Source: Brachypodium distachyon (taxonomy: Eukaryota > Streptophyta > Magnoliopsida > Poales > Poaceae). From it: a DNA stretch of 64,000 nucleotides. This document shows, piece by piece, positions 54,130 to 64,000 of this stretch (its first letter is position 1; every line of letters starts with the position of its first letter). The position numbers were made by a program, and so were the translations under genes. Location: assembly GCF_000005505.3 (NCBI RefSeq), contig NC_016134.3, positions 11,700,624 through 11,764,623 of the forward strand, read 5' to 3'. The notes under the pieces are model-generated. The model had not been told where the DNA came from, did no database searches, and worked only from the letters and a program-made list of their open reading frames with translations.

Positions 54130-54815
54130 CAGGCAGGGCTTATTCACGCCCTGCAGAACCTCTCCTTCCAGCAGCAGCTGCCGCAGCCTGCGCCCGAGTG
54201 GTACATGGATACCGGCGCCACATCTCACATGGCGTCGCACTCTGGTATGGTCTCTTCTCCGTCTTCGTCTAGTTCTCGCTCTCGCATAGTTGTTGGTAAT
54301 GGTAACACGCTACCGGTCACTCACACAGGCACCCTTTCTCTACCCACCAACTCCACATCTCTCTCCCTTCCCAACATCCTCGTCTCTCCATCTCTTGTCA
54401 AGAATCTTCTTTCTGTTCGTAGACTAACCCGTGATAACCCTATCTCTGTCGAGTTTGACGATGCTGGTTTTTCTGTTAAGGACCAACGTACCAACCCGCG
54501 CAGGTTATCCTCCGATGTGACTCCGACGAGGAGCTCTACCCGTTCACGGCGCCCTCCACTGCTACCAGCCTTGATGCCGCCACCAGCACTGATCTCTGGC
54601 ACCAGCGTCTTGGCCACCCTGGACGAACCAACCTATCTAGCATACTTAGATCTTTCAGTTCGTGTAATTTTCGTAGCTTATCACACACTTGTCATGCCTG
54701 TTGTGCGGGCAAAAATGTCCGTCTTCCTTTCAAACTTTCAGACAATGTGTCATATTTCCCTTTTCAGCCAGTACATTGTGATTTGTGGACTTCACCGATT
54801 TCTAGCTTGTCTGGC
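54130..54815 (+). pseudogene. copia protease and start of integrase
   Basis: Protease: WYMDTGATSHM at about 54199 (the aspartic-protease DTG), then VVGNGNTLPVTHTGTLSLPT and LVKNLLSVRRLTRDN. After a frameshift, the integrase-associated region: DLWHQRLGHPGRTNLSSILR, CHACCAGKNVRLPF and PVHCDLWTSPISSLSG, with its zinc-binding His/Cys residues. It stops at the nested element at 54816. Confidence 0.8.
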
Positions 54816-56812
54816 TGTTTGACACGAAAAATACTTAAGAAGTATCTTTCTTGCGCCGGTGAAAATAAAATGCGGGCATGCCAGTGTACCTAAATACACA
54901 AATAAAACATAGAGAAATATGCATTTTATTAATCTCGATTAGAGAAACAACATTACAATTTCCCATAATGAAGTGCGCTTCGTGACCTGCAAGCGCGGCC
55001 AATATGACATGGGCGATTGTGGTATCTTGGTTCACGGGGCCTCGTAAAGCTCCCGCTTAATTATTCCCATGGCTCGAGCCGCGAGACACCTTCGATTAAG
55101 CTGCTGCAATGGTCGTCGTCTTCGAGTCTTGTCTTCTTCGTGTGCTTGGTGTAGACGGACGTGGAGGCGAAGTGGAGGGGTGGGACGGTATACCAAGGCT
55201 CCGACGATGCTTACCCGTAGACCACCGGCTTGTCGTTGTCTGATGAAGAAGATGTCTAAGCCTCATCGGCTTAGACGTACAGGATGGGTGGCCTTCGCCT
55301 TGTCGGTGCCAGGCCTTGGGATGACCGCCTTACCAGTGTCGGACGAGATGACTTGCCAGCACCTCGTCGGTGCAAGCAACTAACATACTTACGTCATCGG
55401 AGAAGGACAGTCGTCGGTGGAGTAAAGCCTCGCCTCGTTGGTGCTTGGACGATGTTGGGGAAGAGTGTCGGCGTAGATGTTGGAGTAGACGGCTACGTGT
55501 CAATGACGTAGTCGTTGCCCTGCGTGGAGCAGCGACGTCCAGCATGACACCGTGTATGGCGGTGTCTCGATGGACACCATGCAGAGGGACGCCGTGAGCG
55601 GCCGCGTCTCGCCTGATGACAAATGGGCATGCTGGTAGCGCAGCCGAACAAGCTGCCAAATCCCGACGGTGTGTACGGCAATGCCAACGGCACAGCCGTT
55701 GGCTCTGGTCAAAGTGGATGATGGATGGTGTGTATGGTTCTTCTCTGTACCCTGAAAAATAAAGATTCATAGCCCTATAAAGAGCCATCGTTAATCTTGG
55801 ACGTGGTTTAGGCCACAACATCATGGACGGGCAGTGGCCGCCATTCAGCCGCACCATGTGTTGCCATGCATGCAGGCGAGCTGCACCTGGGAGAGAAACA
55901 AGACGAGCTGCACCTAGGAGAGCAACAAGTATACGTAAGAGAGATTAGTGTTGATCTCCAACGCTGATCTTCGTGCATGTTGGATCGATGAGCAGGTCTG
56001 CTCTGCCCACGCGGGCCTGTGGAGCTTGCCGCCGCCTTGGACACGCAGCCTCGAGGTCCGGCGCCTGACCGGCTGGCCCTCGCCTTGGCGTGTGTCGTTG
56101 CCGCCGTCGCCGCCTAGCGCGCCCGCCTGCTAGGCTAGCTGGACGTGCAGAGGCGCTGCTGCCCATAACCTGATTGAGCTAGGTCCTGGATACACAGAAA
56201 TTGAGATGGATGCATATATTAAAGTCACGAGATGAGCTTCATGCGGCCTTCTGCACCATGCGCGTCGGCGCTGCCAAGGCGACTTCATCTCTTCTACGCA
56301 CGTCGGAGGACCATGGCCGCGGCTCGCCTTGGCGTGGCCGCTCTTGCCACCGCCTGGGGCGCCTCCCCCCTCCAGCCGCCGGGGTGTTGGTTTATATATG
56401 CGCGAGCTAGGACTCAGAAGATGGAAAGAGCCCTCCTCCCATCAACGCCTTCTATTCTCAAGCACAAATCAATCAACGTGTATATACGGAAATCAGTTAA
56501 TGCTTTGCCATACCTATCATATTAGCTCCCATATATACTTGACGTCAGTTTCCATGCATACACATGTACAGCAGCACGTATTATCCATATGGGCGTTTAA
56601 ATCAGAAAATAAACAGCACCAACGCGCGCACACACGCAGGGATGTTGCATGCGTGTATTTGAGAAGGTTTATTTCTATTACATGTGCAACCGTTTGTACG
56701 CACAAGAAATCTCTGTGATTTCCATCAACAAGTATTCTAACCTGCACTTGTGTATTATTGTATAAATCACATGTAATCAAGTAGATAAAAGTGTACAAAA
56801 TATCGTCAAACA
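54816..56812. mobile_element. Nested solo LTR in the integrase region
   Basis: 1997 bp with TGTTTGAC...GTCAAACA ends (8 bp perfect inverted termini, TG/CA) and a 5 bp duplication CTGGC at 54811-54815 and 56813-56817. No coding region. An internal cctataaag near 55776 could be its TATA box. Removing it with one CTGGC restores the integrase frame ...SLSG-FKYYLVLLDD. Read as a solo LTR because of its length, TG/CA ends and 5 bp duplication; its family was not recognised, and a small non-coding LTR element is the alternative. Orientation not determined. Confidence 0.8.
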
Positions 56813-56817
56813 CTGGC

Positions 56818-57201
56818 TTCAAATACTATCTTGTGTTATTAGATGACTATAGTCATTTTTCCTGGACATTTCCTCTACACCGCAAGAGTGACACCTATTC
56901 TGCCATAACTCGCTTCCATGCCTTCGTTCTAAACCAATTCCATCTTCCTATTCTTGCTGTCCAAACAGACAATGGTCGAGAGTTTGACAATGCCGCAGCC
57001 CGCACCACCTTCTCTGTCCATGGCATCTCCCTTCGTCTATCCTGCCCGTACACATCCCCACAAAACGGGCGTGCTGAGCGTATGCTGCGCACCCTCAACG
57101 ACACCATCTGTGCCCTTCTCTTTCACGCCCACATGCCCGGCCACTTCTGGGCTGAAGCTCTCTCCACCGCCACCTTCCTCCTCAACAGCCGTCCATGTTG
57201 A
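56818..57201 (+). pseudogene. copia integrase core
   Basis: FKYYLVLLDDYSHFSWTFPL (first catalytic Asp region), VQTDNGREFDN (second Asp), SCPYTSPQNGRAERMLRTLN (catalytic Glu within GRAER) and FWAEALSTATFLLNSRP. Stop TGA follows directly after SRPC, where an Arg codon would fit. The downstream frame resumes ARDQATPFQLLYGTPPDYSP, so the stop is a point change in an otherwise continuous frame. Confidence 0.85.
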
Positions 57202-57825
57202 GCTCGTGACCAGGCTACTCCGTTTCAGCTCCTCTACGGTACCCCACCAGACTATTCTCCCCTACGTGTCTTCGGTTGTCTCTGTTACCCAAACACCTCG
57301 GCCACAACCCCTCACAAGCTTGCGCCACGTTCTGCCGCCTGCGTCTTCCTCGGCTACTGCCCTGAGCACAAAGGCTAACGGTGCTACAATCCTCTCACTC
57401 GCCGTGTCATCACCTCGCGTCATGTGTTCTTCAACGAACAGTCCTTCCCCTTTGCCACGAAATCAAGTCCACCTCCACCCGAATTCTCTTTCCTCGACGA
57501 GCTACCTCCATATATTCCTCCCGCAGCAGCCCTCAGCCCTGCCGCGACAGCCCCCATCCCTGCCGCGACAGCCCCTAGCCCTGCCGCGCCAGCCCCCAGT
57601 CCTGCCGTGGCAAACCCCACTCCTGTCGCGGCAGCCAACAGTCCTACCGCTGCAGAACCAACCTCACCTCCCCCCCTAATTTCCCGCCTATTTCCTCCTC
57701 AGGATCTCCGCAAATCGGATCCACCTCGCATTCTGCGCCAGCCCACTCCCCACCTTTCTATCCAGGCGAATCCTCTCCCTCGATTACCGCGCCTCAATCC
57801 TCGGTACCTTCCCCTCCCTCTCCAT
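57202..57825 (+). pseudogene. copia integrase C-terminal and spacer
   Basis: QLLYGTPPDYSPLRVFGCLC, YPNTSATTPHKLAPRSAACVF and LGYCPEHKG followed by a stop, then YNPLTRRVITSRHVFFNEQ and a long Pro/Ala repeat of about 10-residue units (AATAPIPAATAPSPAAPAPS) that usually separates integrase from reverse transcriptase in copia. The GKG-like front of reverse transcriptase does not follow. Confidence 0.75.
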
Positions 57826-58774
57826 ACCTGCTGCTGTATGTCGATGACATCGTCCTCACTGCCTTGATGCCGGCTCTGCTTCATCACATCACCGATCGAC
57901 TACGCTCCGAGTTCTCCATGAAGGATTTGGGGCCACTGCGCTTCTTCCTCGGCATCGACGTCGTCCGCTCCTCGGCTGGCTTCTTCCTCTCACAAGGGAG
58001 ATACGCCGAGGACTTGCTCGAGCGCGCCAACATGAGTGACTGCAAGCCGGTCTCCACCCCCGTCGACACCGGCTCCAAGATCTCGGCTACCTCCGGCAAT
58101 CCAGCGCCCGACGCCTCCGAGTACCGCAGCCTCGTCGGAGCTCTACAGTACCTGACAATGGCGCGGCCGGACATCTCTTATGCGGTGCAGCAGGCATGTC
58201 TTCACATGCACGCGCCAACGGTCGAACACCTTGCCTTCGTCAAGCAGATTCTCCGCTACATCCGAGGAACTGCCGGCTATGGCATCCAACTTCGCCCGGC
58301 TTCCTCCCTCGACCTCATCGCCTACTCGGATGCGGACTGGCCCGGCTGCCCCGACACTGGGCGTTCTACTTCTGGCTATGCTGTCTTCCTCGGTGATGCC
58401 CTTGTCTCCTGGTCAAGCAAGCGGCAGCCTACTGTCTCCCAGTCCAGCGCGGAGGCGGAGTACCGTGGCGTGGCCAACGTCGTCGCCGAATGCTGCTGGC
58501 TGCAACAACTCCTTGCCGAGCTCCATGTTCCCCTCTCGAAGGCCACGGTCGTCTACTGCGACAACATCTCCGCGGTGTACATGTCGGCGAACCCCATCGA
58601 GATCGACATCCACTTCGTCCGCGAGAAGGTGGCTCTCGGCCAGCTACGTGTTCTTCACGTCCCAACGTCGCATCAGTTCGCCGATGTGCTCACCAAGGGG
58701 ATTCCTTCCTCTACATTCGCGGAGTTTCGGTCCAGTCTGTGCGTCCGGCCACCAGACGCTCAGACTGCGGGGGG
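57826..58774 (+). pseudogene. copia reverse transcriptase (rear part) and RNase H
   Basis: Begins abruptly at LLLYVDDIVLTA, the catalytic YVDD block, with the roughly 150-200 residues that normally precede it missing. Then HHITDRLRSEFSMKDLGPLR, FFLGIDVVRSSAGFFLSQG, EYRSLVGALQYLTMARPDIS, YSDADWPGCPDTGRSTSGYA (RNase H Asp), SSAEAEYRGVA and VYCDNISAVYMSANP, joined directly to IEIDIHFVREKV. The HHRRTKH-type residues usually between NP and IEID are absent, an in-frame deletion. The frame is open to the end at 58796 and overlaps the start of the 3' LTR. Confidence 0.85.
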
Positions 58775-58954
58775 TGTTGAGAGTTGTACACTGTAGCATG
58801 CACGATAGTCTAGTCACCTCACTCTCCATCACACGATGGCCACCTCCTGCCTTTTCTCTCTTTTTTGTAACTGCATCCGGCTGTAATATATATATGAGAT
58901 GAATACAACGGGAAGCACCTAAGGTGCATTGCTCAATCTCTCCACTATTCTACA
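58775..58954 (+). repeat. 3' LTR of the copia element
   Basis: 180 bp TGTTGAGAG...TTCTACA, preceded by a G-rich polypurine stretch and followed by the GGAGC duplication. Few differences from the 5' LTR indicate a fairly recent insertion. Confidence 0.95.
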
Positions 58955-60234
58955 GGAGCAACAAGGCGATGATGTCAGGGAAGCGATCTCCGAGGAGCAC
59001 AGCCCCGGGGGGCAAGACGACGACGACGATGGCGTCAGTGAAGCAATCTCCGAAGAGTACAGCGCCGGGGAGCAAGAATACGATGTCAGCGAAGCATTCT
59101 CCGAGGGGTACGGCGACTTGACCTCCGATGAGGAGGACGACGTCGTCTCTTCTGTTGACGACGAGGCTCTGCGGCTCCGGCCGTGGCAGCTGCCACGGCC
59201 AGAGTACACCGTCTTGAGGGAGCTCTTCTCCTGCGCCGCGCTTCGAGCGCTCCGCATCAGGCCCTGCAGGCTCTCGCCGCCGGCCACCATCCGCCTTCCG
59301 TCCCTCGAGGAGCTGCTCCTCACCCTCGTCTCCGACGAGGGGGCAGAGTTGCGGCGGCTCGTCTCCACGTGCCCGCGCCTCTCCGACCTCACGCTCGAGG
59401 CCTGTCACACGGTGACGCGCTCTCCCTCCTCGACAACACGAATCTCCGTAGGCTCGCCCTCCGGTGCTGTCATAAGCTGGCCAGTGTCATGATTCATGTG
59501 TCCGAGCTTCGCTCCTTCGAGTACCGCGGCACCGTGCCCGACGCCTAGTTCCTGACCATGCACGGTGGCGACTCACGGCCGGCATCGATCGCGTCGATGA
59601 AGGTGGACATATGTGGCGAGGAGGTCTCATCGGAGGAGGAGCTCGCCAAGTTCGGGGACTTCCTCCGCCTCTTTGCACACAGTACCAAGCACCTCTAGCT
59701 TCAGTCTGCTCGCCTGGGATCCGGCATGGACAAAGACGCCTTCATGAACCTCCCTGAATTCTGCAGCCTCCGCCACCTTGAGATGAGGGGATACCTGCCG
59801 CAAGACGATGCCGGCATCATCGGCGCGATGAGCCGGATGCTCCAGCACGCCCCGAACCTGGAGGTGCTCACTCTGATCTTCCAAACCGAGCCTGAGCGTG
59901 AGGACGACGAGTGGCTTCCGGGCGGCCACTATGGCTGCAAGCAACGGGAGCTCCTAACGTGCACCACCCGTGCACTACAACCCCTACGACGTCCTCGATG
60001 CGCCGAGCGCCATGATTCCTTGCTTGACAGACCGGGTGAGGGAGATCAACCTGGTGCATTACCAGGGCGGCAGGGCGCAGAGGACGCTGACCAAGTTCTT
60101 CCTCTGCAATGCTCCGCTTCTTGATGAACTCTACTGCGGATTCGCCCCGGGGCCGCTGTGGATACAGACGGAATTGAGGCGTGAGATTGAAGTCTGAGCG
60201 ATGAACAAGCCGGAAAAAAGGATCTTCTATTAGA

Positions 60235-60374
60235 GTTCACATGGATCATGTAGTAGTTTATTTGACGTTTCATCAAAATTATCAGCCTTCTGACTGAATG
60301 ATGAGAACAAAATCATCTTTACATCCTTTTGCATCTTTTCCACATCAGGATATCCATTTGCAAATAGTTTGATA
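60235..60374. other. 3' flank of F-box gene 4
   Basis: Short A/T-rich stretch; nothing recognised. Confidence 0.35.
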
Positions 60375-60463
60375 CTCCCTCAGATCCTAAATTGTTGTCG
60401 AAATATTACATGTATCTAGACTCATACATTCATATTTGGGCAAATTTGAGTTAAGAATTTAGG
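60375..60463. mobile_element. Truncated Stowaway MITE
   Basis: Left end ctccctcagatcctaaattg, then ttgtcgaaatattacatgta and catatttgggcaaatttgag; the right CTCCCTC end is missing. Confidence 0.6.
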
Positions 60464-60544
60464 ATTTTCATCAACATTGTGAGTGCTCCGTCATGATATA
60501 TCCTTGCAAATAGTTTGATATTTCACATAGTTTCATCAACATCT

Positions 60545-60905
60545 CTTCCACATCTCGTCTCCAAATTATAGAAAACTGCATATGACGCTCACCACCTCTT
60601 CTTCACCTGTCATGCCACAGTTCTCATATGGCACCACCTGCGCATGGATACCACAAGCCTCAACGTCCCCTCCATCTGGGATAATCCTTCAGGTAATGCA
60701 CCGGATCGATCGACATGGCACTCCGTTCTACAAATCATTCTCTGGAAAATCTGCGATGCTCGCAATGCAAATGTCTTCAGAGCCGTTGATCTCTCACCGT
60801 ACAAGTCACTTGTAATACTATTGACAATCTAACACTTTGGGCGAACCGCTTCTCTAAAGGGTAGCCGTTCTGTGTTATTTTGTTTTTCAAGAATGCGACC
60901 CAGCG
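60545..60905 (+). pseudogene. LINE ORF2 C-terminal fragment
   Basis: AHHLFFTCHATVLIWHHLRM, then WHSVLQIILWKICDARNANV-FRA fit the zf-RVT/reverse-transcriptase-associated region near the end of plant LINE ORF2 (HLFF.C....IW and LW..RNA.VF). The frame then ends at a stop near 60831. Only this rear piece is present and no tail or target duplication was identified. Confidence 0.5.
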
Positions 60906-60924
60906 GACGTATCATCGATTAAAA

Positions 60925-62460
60925 AAGGAGATGGCCAGAAAGCCAGTTACAACACCACGGAGTGGCCAAGAGGCCAAGACGGCCGTACAACGCCAAAAGT
61001 CTACATGATACAAACGCAACGCCACACGGATTACAACACACCATACAACAACAACGACAAGGACTCGCCTTGTATCGTCTCCCGACAAGAATGGCGAGGG
61101 GGCATACACCGAACTTCAAAGCCGCGTCAGAACAGAAGAGGGAAACTTCCCGAGACCAACTCCAACTCCGGGAAGACACAAGCCAACGCACCATCCGCCC
61201 ATAAGCGCCTAAGGTCTAGGAGAGAACGACGGGACCGAACTTGACCAAAGAAGGTGTCGACCCAGAAGAAGCTTCGACGACGGTGTACATAGCGCTCCGG
61301 AAGCCCAAGCTCCGAGCGGTGGCCGACCGACTCCAACAATCGCAACACGGACTCCACGAGCCACCTAGATGACGCCCCCAAGAGGGGAACAACATGGGTG
61401 TGCCACCGCTGCCTAATCCGAAGAGTGGATAAATGGTTTCCCCCGGTTCTCGAGGCGGGGAAGAACGGGCAGCGCCATGACGACGCCTCCAAGGAGGTGA
61501 CGGCGCCCGCGGGCGTCGTCGTTGTTAGCTTCACGAAGGGATTTCTCCCGACCCTGCCGTCAGCCCTGATGCCCATCACGCAACAAGGAGCCGCCTTTTG
61601 ACCTCATCGCCGTAGAGAAACGAGATCCACGTCGTTGGAGGAGTAGGAGGCTGCGCACCATCTCACCACCACCGGGACGGGGGCTGAACGGTGAGGATCC
61701 AACCCAACACTGCCTGGCCGGCCTCCAGCACGACCACGGTGCAGGCGCCCGCACATTAGGCTCCACGCGCACCTGGAGTAGCGTCTAGAACAGCGGGCCC
61801 GCCCCGGACCAGGTGGGCCCCGAGCAGGCTCGAAGTTCCCAGCCGCCGCCACAGGGGTGCCTCCGCCGCGGGGAGGCCGCCATCGCTCGTACCGATGCCG
61901 TGCCGCGCTCGCCACCGGGCCCCGCCGCACCCTGTCACCCAACTCGCCGGAGCACATGCCAACGTCGCCAGATCGGGGGGCACGCCCGAAGGGCCGCAGC
62001 CCCGACGACCCCCAAACACAGCCCCCACCACGGAGGCAGCAGCAAACATCGCCGGGGCCTAGCCCCGCATCGGATCCGGTGCCGCCCTCCCCGGATCTGG
62101 CGCCTCCGCGCCGGAGCCGGCCCAGCAGGCCCCCAAGACACTGGCCGCCTCGCCTGCGGCCTCGCGCCTCGCTGCAACACGCGCCGCCTCGCCGCCAGTA
62201 GCACGTCGCCGCACGCCGTGCCTCGCCACCGCCTGCCGCCGCGCTCCGCGCCACTTGCCGCAGCCCCGTGCAAGGGAGGAAAACGCCCCGCGCGCGCCTT
62301 CCCTGGGCGTGCGCGGCTTCGCCGGCACCCTCTCCGGCGGGGGCGGCGCGGGTGAGGAAGGGAGGAGGCCCCTAGGCCGGCGGCGGCTAGGGTTTCCCCC
62401 GTGTCGCCAGAGGAGAGCGACGCGGGGGTCGGGAGGGCGATTTGGGAGATCACCAATATC
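60925..62460 (-). other. GC-rich repeat-like unit, probably retroelement-derived
   Basis: On the minus strand it begins with GC-rich leader-like text (gggggaaaccctagccgccg) and ends actggctttctggccatctc followed by a T/A-rich run. It contains several minus-strand open frames (up to 216 codons at 61604-62254) rich in Arg/Gly, without motifs. The shape (GC-rich 5' leader, non-coding body, T-rich 3' end) fits a 5' untranslated region plus tail of a LINE-like or other retroposed unit. Class uncertain. Confidence 0.35.
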
Positions 62461-62885
62461 ACAAAATAATGACTTTTTCGTCTGTGTTATTAAAAAAACA
62501 AACCGCATATGGAACTTCGTTAGGTTCAAAGGTTGTGTTATAATTATGTTTTTGTTCGTTTTGTCAATTTCGTAGATTCAAAGATCCTTTACTAGACATT
62601 TGAGCTCATTCTAAAAATCACAGAGAAGTAGACAAACTGCATTGGAGGAGTGATTGAATATCTTATTTAAGTACTTCCAGATATACATAGTTCATCCCAC
62701 TTTCCTATGCTCCGCAATGAATTCAAACAATCTCACACGTCAAATTTAGGGGAATATGTGGGAAATGGGAATGAACTACGAATCTTTAATTTGTAATTTA
62801 ACTGAGATTTTTTTATTTCTTACCTATCAAGAAAACACCAGAACTTGTGTCATAGAGGAGGAAGCCCACGAGAATGTGGCTTTGA
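62461..62885. other. Intergenic upstream of F-box gene 5
   Basis: A/T-rich, no motif-bearing frame. Confidence 0.35.
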
Positions 62886-62888
62886 GGT

Positions 62889-62950
62889 ATGGCCCAGAGC
62901 GAAGCGGCCCTCGTTCAGAAATCAAGGCCCAGTGCCCCAGCCCGTTTCGC
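62889..62950 (+). promoter_or_regulatory. Promoter segment shared with F-box gene 2
   Basis: ggcccagagcgaagcggccc, tcgttcagaaatcaaggccc and agtgccccagccc match the region above gene 2 (20765-20832). It lies 80-140 bp above the ATG at 63032 and carries GGCCCA motifs. Confidence 0.5.
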
Positions 62951-63031
62951 TTAGCCATCGCCTGACTTCATCAGACTCACGAACTAAAAATCGACTCAGA
63001 AAGTCAGAATCCCTTTCCGCCGCCGCCGAGG

Positions 63032-64000
63032 ATGGTGGACCGCCTCGCCGACCTCCCCGATGACCTTCTCCGCCGCGTGCTCCACTTCGCCCCCGCAAAG
63101 GAGGCCGCATCCACCAGCGCGCTCTCCAGGCGGTGGCGCTCTCTCTGGCGCTCCTCGGGCGCCCTCAACCTCGAGGCGCGCGCACATTGCGACGACCGCT
63201 TCCTCTATGTCGGCTCTTTCGTCTCCGCCGCGAAGGCGGCCCTCAACTCCGCCGACGAGCCCGTCGCGAGGCTCACCATCCACGCCACCGGCGACGCCTA
63301 TCCGTTCTGCCGGTTCCTGGGCGGCGGCTTCCACTCTTCGGAGGACCACATCGGCCTGGTAGCCAGAGTCCTCTGCCACCCGGCCTTGCGCCGCGTCGAG
63401 GAGCTCAGTGTCACCGCCGTGGACAGCCTCTGCCGCCAAGACGATGCCGGGTCCGCGCAACGCATCTTCGCTCTCAGCCTCGCCTCCCTCCCGTCGGAGA
63501 CCCTCCGCGTCCTGGACCTCACCAATTGCAGCGGCCTCACGCCGCCGCCGCCGCCCGGCGTCGCGTTCCCGCGCCTGGTGTCGTTGCGTCTCCTGCTCTG
63601 CGCCGTGCCGCTGGACCAGCTCCAGCGCGTCATCGACGCCGCGCCGGCGCTCGCCGCGGTTCGCCTCGAGGCCGTCGATCTCGTCCCCGCCACTGGAATT
63701 GAAGATTGGGACGACGATGACGAAGAAGAAGAAGGAGCAGGCCCGCCGCTCCGCCTGCGCTGCCCGTCCGCCACGACGCTCACGCTGGAGAACTGTCGCT
63801 GGCCGCGGCCGGACCGGGAGCTGGAGTTCGACGCGCCCAGGCTGCGGCGGTTCAGGTACAAGGGCACTCTCCGGCGGTTCTCCCTGAGTCCTCAACCGCG
63901 GCCCTGCTTGGCACGTGCAGACCTGCACTTGATCTCTGAGCGCCCCTTCTCCTACCACGATCCATTCCAAGAGGCCCGAGACCGCGAGGTCTTCTGGCGA
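63032..64000 (+). CDS. F-box/LRR gene 5, intact to the window edge
   Basis: From the ATG at 63032 (MVDRLADLPDDLLRRVLHFA) 323 codons are open to the last base of the window. The F-box covers residues about 3-45 (LPDDLLRRVLHFAPAKEAAS, ALSRRWRSLWRSS), followed by LRR-like blocks: ARLTIHATGD, RRVEELSVTAV, LPSETLRVLDLTNCSGL, FPRLVSLRLLLCAVPLDQLQ, an acidic EDWDDDDEEEEG insert, LRLRCPSATTLTLENC, FDAPRLRRFRYKGTLRRFSL and LARADLHLISE. Gene 2 is the closest relative and gene 3 a shortened one. Expected role: substrate adaptor of an SCF ubiquitin ligase, target unknown. The last conserved block (FRPEK..CFG) would lie beyond the window. This is the only member of the cluster with no visible defect. Confidence 0.85.
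   Translation, partial: MVDRLADLPDDLLRRVLHFAPAKEAASTSALSRRWRSLWRSSGALNLEARAHCDDRFLYVGSFVSAAKAALNSADEPVARLTIHATGDAYPFCRFLGGGFHSSEDHIGLVARVLCHPALRRVEELSVTAVDSLCRQDDAGSAQRIFALSLASLPSETLRVLDLTNCSGLTPPPPPGVAFPRLVSLRLLLCAVPLDQLQRVIDAAPALAAVRLEAVDLVPATGIEDWDDDDEEEEGAGPPLRLRCPSATTLTLENCRWPRPDRELEFDAPRLRRFRYKGTLRRFSLSPQPRPCLARADLHLISERPFSYHDPFQEARDREVFWR

Larger units (their letters stand above)
52745..58954 (+). mobile_element. Ty1/copia LTR retrotransposon, defective, with nested solo LTR
   Basis: Complete from LTR to LTR (6210 bp, of which 1997 bp is a nested solo LTR), with a primer site, gag, protease, integrase, reverse transcriptase and RNase H in the copia order, and a G-rich polypurine stretch (gcggggg) before the 3' LTR. 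The coding region is broken by frameshifts near 54000 and 54550, stops at 57199 and in YCPEHKG* (about 57378), a large deletion removing the front of reverse transcriptase, and a small deletion in RNase H. It could move only with enzymes supplied elsewhere. It sits in F-box gene 4 in the same orientation. Confidence 0.95.
52390..60234 (+). pseudogene. F-box/LRR gene 4, split by a copia element
   Basis: Paralogue of gene 1. 5' part (to 52744): VHSVSLEEPEGPVPSYEHDG, FTAALFARH, LELDLRLR and an acidic linker; the F-box itself is missing. After the copia element, the frame resumes exactly at 58960 (QQGDDVREAISEE), through PEYTVLRELFSCAALRALRI, PSLEELLL and LSDLTLEACHTVT. A frameshift follows near 59418, then stops near 59546 and 59697, another frameshift near 59960, and the last blocks (HYNPYDVLDAPSAMIPCL, LCNAPLLDELYCGF, MNKPEKRIFY) end at 60234. 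Removing the element plus one target duplication keeps the frame, so insertion hit a then-open frame. It retains the CGA codon that is TGA in gene 1. Dead in its present form. Confidence 0.8.

Noticed and set aside
54816..56812. Nested element as a DNA transposon
   Set aside because: TG/CA ends with a 5 bp duplication fit an LTR; the short inverted termini are those of LTRs, and no longer inverted repeat is present.
61604..62462. Arg/Gly-rich minus-strand open frames up to 216 codons
   Set aside because: Several frames are open together in a GC-rich repeat-like unit; no motif or conserved pattern.
1..64000. CRISPR arrays, operons, tRNA or rRNA genes
   Set aside because: None seen; direct repeats here are tandem duplications, LTRs or target duplications in plant DNA.

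Overview
This is nuclear DNA from a grass, most likely a Pooideae species (Brachypodium, Triticeae or relatives). The evidence is: GT-AG introns, a GC-rich 5' bias in the coding regions, a Xa21-type (LRR-XII) receptor kinase, a cluster of grass-style F-box/LRR genes, many Stowaway MITEs ending in CTCCCTC..., and a solo LTR of the BARE/Angela/WIS type. The species cannot be fixed from sequence alone. No tRNA, rRNA or CRISPR was seen.

Layout. 1-5.5 kb is a mosaic of duplicated leader-like repeats and decayed copies of one unrecognised Lys/Ser-rich gene. 7.0-9.4 kb (minus) holds a probable tiny secreted cysteine-rich peptide gene and a second copy of its last exon. 10.2-13.4 kb (plus) is a complete two-exon LRR receptor kinase whose catalytic-loop Asp is Asn. 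17.2-20.8 kb (minus) holds two F-box/LRR genes only 24 bp apart, both broken. 21.2-22.9 kb is a solo LTR, followed by the tail of an NLR resistance gene. 26-47 kb is dominated by a large inverted duplication around two convergent, nearly identical two-exon laccase genes (31.1-33.2 kb plus, 35.1-37.3 kb minus). A third, geneless copy of the laccase upstream region follows at 43.6-47.1 kb. 49.8-60.2 kb (plus) carries a second F-box pair in the same order as the first but inverted. One member is split by a Ty1/copia element at 52.7-59.0 kb that is itself split by a solo LTR. 63.0 kb to the window end is a fifth, intact F-box gene that runs off the edge.

The strongest structural signal is that the window folds on itself: F-box pair, then laccase, then an axis near 34 kb, then laccase, then F-box pair. 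Coding parts of the laccases have stayed about 98% identical in protein while their flanks have diverged and collected separate insertions. Because the arms are paralogous, they act as empty-site controls for several mobile-element insertions, including very short poly(A)-tail-only retroposition footprints. Genes likely to work are the receptor kinase, both laccases (with an altered type-1 copper site), F-box gene 5 and possibly the small peptide. The two genes next to each other at 8.2-13.4 kb (secreted peptide and receptor kinase) are both surface or extracellular in type, but no functional link is shown by the sequence.
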